From NCBI GenBank assembly GCA_032358255.1, contig JAULBX010028626.1, positions 1 through 27,747 on the forward strand: a stretch of 27,747 nt of DNA. Direction: 5' to 3'. The stretch comes from Heterotrichella gracilis. Its lineage: Eukaryota > Sar > Xanthophyceae > Tribonematales > Xanthonemataceae. The notes under the pieces were generated by a model that was not told the DNA's origin, did no database searches, and worked only from the letters and a program-made list of their open reading frames with translations. A program made the position numbers and the translations under genes. Every line of letters starts with the position of its first letter. Position 1 is the stretch's first letter. Positions 21,738 through 27,747 of this stretch are shown in pieces.

Positions 21738-22509
21738 GGGTGGTGGGTGGCCTGGTGGTGTGTAGCGAGCTAGGTATTGACAGTAGGTGGCAGTTGGTTG
21801 TTACGAGTTTGAGTAGTAATGAGGATGAGGAGTATACTGGGTATAGGTAGTTGTAACTGTGGTACCGGTTGGTGCTATGGGTGGCACATATATAGGGTTG
21901 GCCCCGGGTGGCATGCTACATGCGGGTTCCCAGTGCTTGACACGCGGGGGTGCAAACCAAGGTGGAAATGGCGCCCAAGGTTCATATTCACAGCCGCGAC
22001 CAACCCGCGGGTGTTTCCAGAGTTGCAGAACGCAGGGTTCTTAAACCTGGGTGTACACATGTGGGAACCTCTCGCGGAGGAGAAGGTGGGACCCGGCAAA
22101 AGCCCGGCACAAGCCCGGGACACCTCCGCGCGCGCGGACCCTTCAAACACTGTCTCCTCGTTCTGACTGGGATCATCATGGAACGCGACGCGCTGTTATA
22201 CACGCATTTCACCGTGCAAGTGGGTGTACAGATCTGTTTAAACTGGGTTCGTTTGCCCTGCACCCACCTGGTATTTGCTGCTAGTCCGTGACTGGTAGCT
22301 ACCAGCCAGGGGACCCTTGGGTTACCAACTGAACCGACCACAGTTGTGTGTGTGCAAATAACCACCGCCTCGCTGCGTTTCTCTTCACCCCGCTCTACTT
22401 GGTTGTACTCCGCACGCTATCCCACTTGTTTCTGTTGCAAGAAGGGCGTGTGTATCGGTTCCGAAAAGGTAGGATACCTCCCACTCCCCACCCTACACAA
22501 CGCCACCCC
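21738..22509. promoter_or_regulatory. Divergent intergenic promoter region
   Basis: 772 bp separate the start codons of the monooxygenase (-) and the lipase (+). No other gene is visible, so both promoters and 5' UTRs must lie here. No clear TATA or named element could be assigned. Confidence 0.55.
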
Positions 22510-25500
22510 ATGGAGGAGGGCCCCGTGCAGACGCAGCAGCCCACCGCCGCTCCCCCACCGCCACCAAGCAACGGGTGGTGGCCCTGGCCCAGCCATACAG
22601 ACGATCCTGTGGAACCTAAGGAGCCTATCGTGCTGGTACCAGGTGGGTAGGTGGGTGGGGTGGGTGCAGTTTGGGTATGAACAGAACACCCGTGTGAGCC
22701 ATAGAGTGACAGTTTAGTGGTGAAAATCTCCGGCGCGGCTTGAAGAGAAACGTGCGCAAGAACTGGGTGCAGTTTTTTCGGGAGTTTGTGAAGAAACCCT
22801 ATATGGCATGCAAGGGAAACGCTCGTGCCAGTGTGGGTCAAAACAAAGCGTGTGCACACAACAGACGCAGAGATGGCTCTTCTCCTCTCTTATGGAAAGG
22901 CATTGTTTCCCCTTTCTTTGCCACGAGGGTTGTGCGGTGCGGGGGGGTGCAAGCAGTGCAAGTGGTGGGTAAGGATGGTGGTGTGTTTGCAGAAGCCAAT
23001 ACCCCGAAACAGTTCCCATGGCCATACCCCCCACCCCATATCGTCCTGACTATGTGTACCAACCCGGTGCATCCGTGTACACGTCTTTAACCCTTTCTTG
23101 ACTTCTAGGTTCAAGTAGCTCCACTCCATGTAGCTTCACTCCCGGTGTGACCAGCAGTAACTGGCACCTGTCCTAAACCCTAAGCTATAAACCTCTAAAC
23201 CCTAAACCCTGAATGCGACTGGACATGTTAGCCATACGCAGTATCTAGCCCCTTTCCCCCCTCCCTTCCCTCTCCAAGCACACACTTACCCTTCTGTGGG
23301 TTTGCATTATTCACCCGAAGCAGCGGGACGAACCCTAAAACCTAAAACAGTCATAAGCAGTGTAAGAGGCTAAGGTTTATGACTGTGTGCAGGCCTGTGT
23401 GGGTCCATCCTGCATCTGAAGCAGCGTGATGGGGGGTCGGAGTCGCGCGTGTGGGTGCGTCTGTACAATGCGGTGAGTGGTGGGTGGTGGCAGGGGGTAG
23501 TGGTAATGGTGGTGGTCATGTTGGCGGCAGGTGTGGCTGCGCCTCCACACCGCGGTGAGTGGTGGGGATGGTGGGGACTGGTGGCATGCGGCGGTGCTGC
23601 GATGCACAATTGTAAGGGGAGGGTGTTGATGGGGTGTGGGTGAAGGGGAGGTGGGGGTGTGGGTGCTTGTGTGCCGTGTAGTGAGGCGGTGGGGGTGTCG
23701 CGCGTTTGATGGTGAACATGCAGTGCGGCGAGTGGGGGATGGGTGCGGTGGGTGGGGGACGGGAATGCGGCAACTTGTTACCTTAACCCTGAACCCAATG
23801 TTATTTTGGTTGATTTATGTAGGTTGGGTCACCACATAAACATTTTCAATGCAATAGTCGTTACTACCCTTCTGTATGGGTCAGCGATTTGGGCAATTAC
23901 TCAAACACAACTGTCGCGGTTTGAAGTTTTTCAAAATCAGTGCCTTAGGGCAATTTTGTGGTATTTCGCGGTTAGCGCTCATAACGAATGCGGAACGTGT
24001 GGTGTTTGGGCAGCTGGTTGGGAAGCGGTCTAGGGGAGCACTAAGGGCCACATGGGCTGCTCTCGTCATTAAGGACTTGCAGGCGAGAACCATCACAAAA
24101 TGGTACAGGCAATGCCAGGATAGGGACGGGTGGCGCATGCTTGTGCAAGGCTGATTGCTGATCTGGCTTTGTTGCCGGTATGGGTGTAATACTAATGTAG
24201 ATTGGGTCACCATTGGGGCTCCAAAGTATCACCATTGGGGCTCCACAACCCTGCCCCCTGACCTCTCACCCACCTCTTTTACCCCATGCGCAGGACGCGG
24301 AGTACCAGAAGCTGTGGGGGAAGTTCAACCCCGACACAGGACTGGTGGAGGGCCTGTCAGATGCCTATGACGTGGTTGTGCCCTCGGGCCCTGATACCCT
24401 AGGAGGGCTTTACTCCTGCGACACCCTCGACCCCGACCTGCACGTTCCCCTGCACGTGGTGTACTACTACCACACCCTCATCGCATCGCTCAAGGTGGGG
24501 AAAAGAGATTCAGTGGTTTGGATGAAAGCTCGTTGCGGTTCCGAACCTGCAGTGAATGCTGGCATGCTGGATCCACTTTGCGTCGTGTGCTGCTACCACG
24601 CTCGCTAGCATCGCTCACGGTGGGTGCAGGACCCAATGATGCTTTTTAGTGCCATGTGCCATAGGTGCATAAAATACATAAAGATTGGGGTGTAAATTCA
24701 ATTGTAAAATGTGCAGTAAAATTCTGCCATGCTCGACCCCGACCTGCACGTGCCCCTGCACGTGGTGTACTACTACCACACCCTCATAGCCTCCCTCAAG
24801 GTGGGGAAAAGAGATAAGGTCTGGTTGGGTTGAATTGTATTCTGTTGAATTTGCAGTAATGCTGGCACGCTTGACCCACTTGCATGTTGTGTACTACTAC
24901 CACACCCGCATAGCATCGCTCAAGGTGGGTACAGGAAGGGGGTAGCGGGCTAGGGCGCTGCAGCGCTGGTGCCTGTCCCGGGGACGGTGTGAGGCACGGC
25001 GGGCCTTTTTGGGTTTTGGGTTTAGGATTTAGGGGTTAGAGCAGGCCGTGGTGGAACGTGGCGAGTCGTTGCATCACACCACCATTTGTGGTCATAGCGG
25101 TGTACTATCCAGGGCTTAGAGTTGGCTACAGTACATCTGGCCTCTTACCTCGCCCACCAGCCACCCAGCCCCCAATCCTTCCTCCACAGGCCCAGGGCTA
25201 CACACCTGGCAAGGACCTCTTTGTCTTCGGCTACGACTTCCGCCAGTCCAATGCGGTCCATGTGGGCAGCCTAGACCCCTACTGCCACAGGCACAGGATT
25301 ACACCCCTTGCCCCCCTCGACCGACTTTCAATCCCCTACTAATTTCCAATCCCCCCCTCCCAGGCCCAGGGCTACACCCCCGGCAAGGACCTCTTTGGCT
25401 TCGGCTACGACTTCCGCCAGTCCAACGCAGTCCACGTGGAGTCACTGGCCAGCCTGCTGCGCCAGGTGTCGAGCGCTTGTGGCGGCAAGCGGTGCCACAT

Positions 25501-27560
25501 CATCAGCCATTCCATGGGGGGTCTGCTGGTCAAGCTGATGCTGGCGCAGCAGCCGGAGATGTTTGAAAAGCTGGTGGGTACTTTTGTAGGTTGTTGTAGC
25601 TTAGGGCTTGGTGAGACATGGCTTCATTTCCTCGTGTCAATTTTGTAGTGCATTGCATGTATTTTGTAGGTCCCTAGGTAATGTAGGAAACATGTACATG
25701 CTAAACGTGCCACGTCATCAGCCACTCCATGGGGGGTCTGCTGGTCAAGCTGATGCAGACGCAGCAACCGGAGATGTTTGAAAAGCTGGTGGGTATTTTT
25801 CAATATTTGGTTGTATTTCAGGGTTTTCACGGTGGCAAGCCAGTGCTGGTACTTTTCCCTTGTTCATTTTCTGTGTTTTTTTGTTGTTTTTTGTGCCACA
25901 TCATCAGCCACTCCATGGGGGGGTTGCTGGTTAAGCTGATGCTGGCGCAGCAGCCAGGGGATTTTGAGTGGCCGGTAAGTGTTACCTTGTATTTTGTTGG
26001 GGGTGTTTTTTCTCCAGTTTTTTTCTGGGTTTATATTGTTATTCTGAGGGTCTTTGAGGGGCTGGTAAGTGCCACATCATCAGCCACTCCATTGGGGGGT
26101 TGCTGGTGAAGCTGATGCTGGCGCATCAACCGGAGATGTTTGAAAAGCTGGTGGGTATGCTTTTTTTTATGTTGGGGGTGATTTTGTGCCTTCTACTTTT
26201 GGGGTTTGTTAATTATTCTTGGAGAATTAGAGAGGCTGGTGTGTAGTAGGGGCTTGGCGAGACTGCAATGCAGTGTTGATTAAAGTTCTGTAGGCACCGT
26301 TTTCATTCCACTTGCTTTAGTGGTTAACTCTGGGAACGTGTTCAAAATGGTTGATTTCTCCACCCTCCCACCTCCCCACCTCTCCCGCCCCCAGGTCCAC
26401 AAGTGGGTGGCCATCGCCTGCCCCTTCCGGGGCGCCCCCGGCTTTACCATGGATGCGCTGATGACGGGGGTGCAGTTTGTGTCTGGCTGGGAGCAGTACT
26501 TCTTTGTTGAGCGGGCCACCATGCACCAAATGGTGATGCAGTGCCCCTCGGTGTATGAGCTGGTGAGGATACCCTAAACCCTACATGTACACTCTAAAGC
26601 CTGACATATATGAACCTAATTCCTAAAAGAAACTAATTTTGTTGAGAGGGCCACCATGGACTAGATGGTCATGCAGTGCCCTTCGGTGTACGAGCTGGTG
26701 AGGAAACCCTACACCCAACACCCTTAAGAAAACATAAATTTCTAGAGGAGTAGCAATCTTGTGGAAAGTGCCACCATGCACCAGATGGTCATGCAGTGCC
26801 CGTCAGAGTACGAGTTGGTGAGGAAACCCTAAACCCCTTCCCGTTGTCTTTACAACCTGCTCCGCGGGGAGCAAGGGGGGGGCGTGCCGTATACCAGCTG
26901 TTACTGGGGATACAAACTGGCACGTTTCTGATGCACTGGGGATACACATCGGTACTTTATATCCCGGGGATGACTGCCACGGGACGCGATACTCAAGAAA
27001 CCGCTACTCAGAAATTTGTGGTTCTGACTATTGCTGTGTCGTAGCCTTTCAGGCTAGCAGCCGCCGGTACCCGCCGCCTGCTCGCCTTATACGGCACGCC
27101 AAAAAGTGAGGAATTGGTAACTACAAACCCTAGACGCCATACCCTCGACCTTGAACCCCGGCTTGTACATCGGGCACCAGTGTTGCAGTGCCCATGGTAT
27201 ACAAGGTGGTGTAGGGATTACTGAAGACTAGTTCTCTGCACCCTGGGATATATGCACGTGGCATGTGGTAACATTATGGGTTGGCCAATTGTACCCATGC
27301 TCTGGTAACACCCCTGTAACATGTGGTGACAATTGCCCTCCTTTGCAGGTGCCCTCCCCCTCCTATGCATGGCCCCCTGAGATGGGTGCACCCACCACCA
27401 CATTGTGGATGGCACCGGAGGAGGAACCACCGGCCACCGCCACCACCACAGCCACCGCAACCACCACCGCCACCGCCAGCAGTGGCGCCACCACCGGCAG
27501 CGGCGGTGGTGGTGGGGAGGTCAAGCCCCGCAAGCTGGTGCACGACCTACAGGAGTACAG
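22510..27560 (+). CDS. LCAT4: LCAT3/LCAT4-like lipase/acyltransferase (5' part)
   Basis: Exons: 22510-22642, 23393-23472, 24294-24494, 25364-25573, 26395-26562, 27349-27560; phases agree and the gene runs past the window. Starts MEEGPVQTQ; then PIVLVPGLCGSIL, the family's N-terminal strand and GxxGS loop, ESRVWVRLYN, YYYHTLIASLKAQGYTPGKD, LFGFGYDFRQSN, the nucleophile motif ISHSMGGLL (Ser about residue 188), WVAIACPFRGAPG, VSGWEQYFFV and MQCPSVYEL, all in the order of plant LCAT4/LCAT3. Known family role: alpha/beta-hydrolase phospholipases A and acyltransferases on membrane phospholipids. No signal peptide is seen, as in cytosolic LCAT4. The catalytic Asp and His lie outside the window. Exon 6 carries an Ala/Thr/Gly low-complexity insert. 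Almost every exon has extra edge copies in neighbouring introns. Confidence 0.94.
23531..23554 (+). repeat. 24-nt microexon-like copy of exon 23393-23472 end
   Basis: A CGGCAG acceptor, 24 nt encoding VWLRLHTA and a GTGAGT donor copy the end of the preceding exon (VWVRLYNA, 23449-23472). The intron start GTGAGTGGTGGG is copied too. If spliced in it would keep frame, adding eight residues. Confidence 0.7.
23817..24212 (+). mobile_element. 5'-truncated LINE remnant (reverse transcriptase C-terminus)
   Basis: Encodes the post-polymerase end of non-LTR retrotransposon ORF2: LYGSAIWAITQTQLSRFEVF, QNQCLRAIL, then, after a frameshift near 23960-23985, VFGQLVGKRSRGALRATWA and KWYRQCQDRDGWRMLV, stopping at 24153. 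Flanking ATGTAGRTTGGGTCACCA at 23817-23834 and 24195-24212 (17 of 18 identical) looks like a target-site duplication. It sits in the intron before exon 24294 of the lipase, same strand, and is inactive. Confidence 0.85.
24207..24252 (+). repeat. Short tandem duplication CACCATTGGGGCTCCA
   Basis: Two copies of TCACCATTGGGGCTCCA about 22 bp apart (24207 and 24229), at the 3' edge of the LINE remnant. Confidence 0.85.
24550..24935 (+). repeat. Three downstream copies of donor edge of exon 24294-24494
   Basis: (a) 24550-24630, the most decayed. (b) 24732-24800, 69 nt with no indel against 24426-24494, only 4 differences, plus an identical GTGGGGAAAAGAGAT intron start. (c) 24852-24935, partial, GTGTACTACTACCACACC and GTGGGTACAGG kept. 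Copies a and c resemble each other more than either resembles the exon, suggesting one was copied from the other. Confidence 0.92.
25190..25272 (+). repeat. Upstream copy of acceptor side of exon 25364-25573
   Basis: A CCACAG acceptor then AQGYTPGKDLFVFGYDFRQS and NAVHVG, copying 25364 onward. Over the shared part there are five synonymous changes and one amino-acid change (Gly to Val in LFGFGYD). It then diverges. Confidence 0.92.
25707..26150 (+). repeat. Three 82-nt copies of the lipase nucleophile segment
   Basis: 25707-25788, 25893-25974 and 26069-26150 each repeat 25492-25573 (CHIISHSMGGLLVK through FEKL) at exactly 82 nt, each followed by a GT donor (GTGGGT, GTAAGT, GTGGGT). The serine codon is kept in all. 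Copies 1 and 3 differ from the exon at 5 and 7 sites. Copy 3 has ISHSIGG in place of ISHSMGG; copy 2 has a changed end (GDFEWP). Spacing between copy ends is 215, 186 and 176 bp. Confidence 0.95.
26641..27216 (+). repeat. Three downstream copies of donor edge of exon 26395-26562
   Basis: 26641-26697 and 26761-26817 each repeat 26506-26562 at exactly 57 nt, with the GTGAGG donor and the AAACCCTA-type intron start. The first has an in-frame TAG; the second is open (VESATMHQMVMQCPSEYEL). A third, degraded piece (GCACCAG...TGCAGTGCCC) is at 27172-27216. Confidence 0.9.
26881..27100. mobile_element. Possible MITE with 13-bp terminal inverted repeats
   Basis: GGCGTGCCGTATA at 26881-26893 and its exact reverse complement at 27088-27100 bound a 220-bp non-coding stretch with internal CTGGGGATACA repeats. 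No clear target-site duplication flanks it, so the call is tentative. It lies in the intron before exon 27349, between edge copies of the previous exon. Confidence 0.45.
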
Positions 27561-27747
27561 GTGGGGAAAGTGGTGGTGGTGGGTGGTGGTGGGGGTGGAG
27601 GAGTGGGTAGAAGTACAGTGGGAGCCACGCAACTGAGTAAGGTTTCAGTCAGCAGAAACGGGGGGGGCATTTTGATGCCCAGGATGTTTTCCAAGGCACG
27701 ACACGTTGGGTCGCTACACAAGTGAAAGACTCTTTGCATATCAGTCC

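Noticed and set aside
1..27747. CRISPR array or bacterial operon
   Set aside because: Repeats are exon copies or tandem satellites without uniform spacers, and genes are intron-rich.

Overview
This is nuclear DNA of a plant-lineage eukaryote. Genes are GC-rich and split by many introns, almost all GT-AG with CAG acceptors. Scattered CCCTAAA motifs match the plant-type telomere repeat. A TOGARAM-like (crescerin-type) TOG protein suggests a lineage with cilia, so a flagellate green alga is the best guess; species cannot be named. Exon models were built by hand from reading frame, splice sites, phase and family similarity.

Layout. (1) 222-3354 (+): 3' part of a TOG-array protein of axonemal microtubules. 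(2) 5263-10240 (+): a complete telobox-Myb protein of the plant TRF-like/IBP family, 11 exons, about 541 aa, with CCCTAAA motifs in several of its own introns. (3) 11510-14036 (+): an F-box/leucine-rich-repeat protein with two reading-frame problems. (4) 15279-16402 (+): a headless, decayed second copy of the 3' part of gene 3. (5) 17829-21737 (-): a complete CzcO-like flavin monooxygenase, 8 exons, 461 aa. (6) 22510 to past the window end (+): an LCAT3/LCAT4-type lipase/acyltransferase, divergent from gene 5. Between genes lie a 44+1+44 bp perfect palindrome (3944-4032), hairpins and short tandem repeats. Introns of the lipase gene hold a LINE reverse-transcriptase remnant with a possible target-site duplication and a possible 220-bp MITE.

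The most striking pattern is shared by all gene loci. Beside many exons, the neighbouring intron (or, for gene 1, the 3' flank) holds one to four extra copies of that exon's edge, with the splice site and some intron. At least 20 are listed. Several copies lack indels and differ mainly at synonymous positions: a 69-bp pair differs at 4 sites, all synonymous, and the lipase active-site segment occurs four times at exactly 82 nt. This looks like a recurrent process duplicating exon-intron junctions. Some copies keep usable splice sites and could be spliced in.

The genes do not form one pathway. Possible functional links are the shared divergent promoter of genes 5 and 6 and possible self-recognition of the telobox gene's introns by its product. 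Both are inference.
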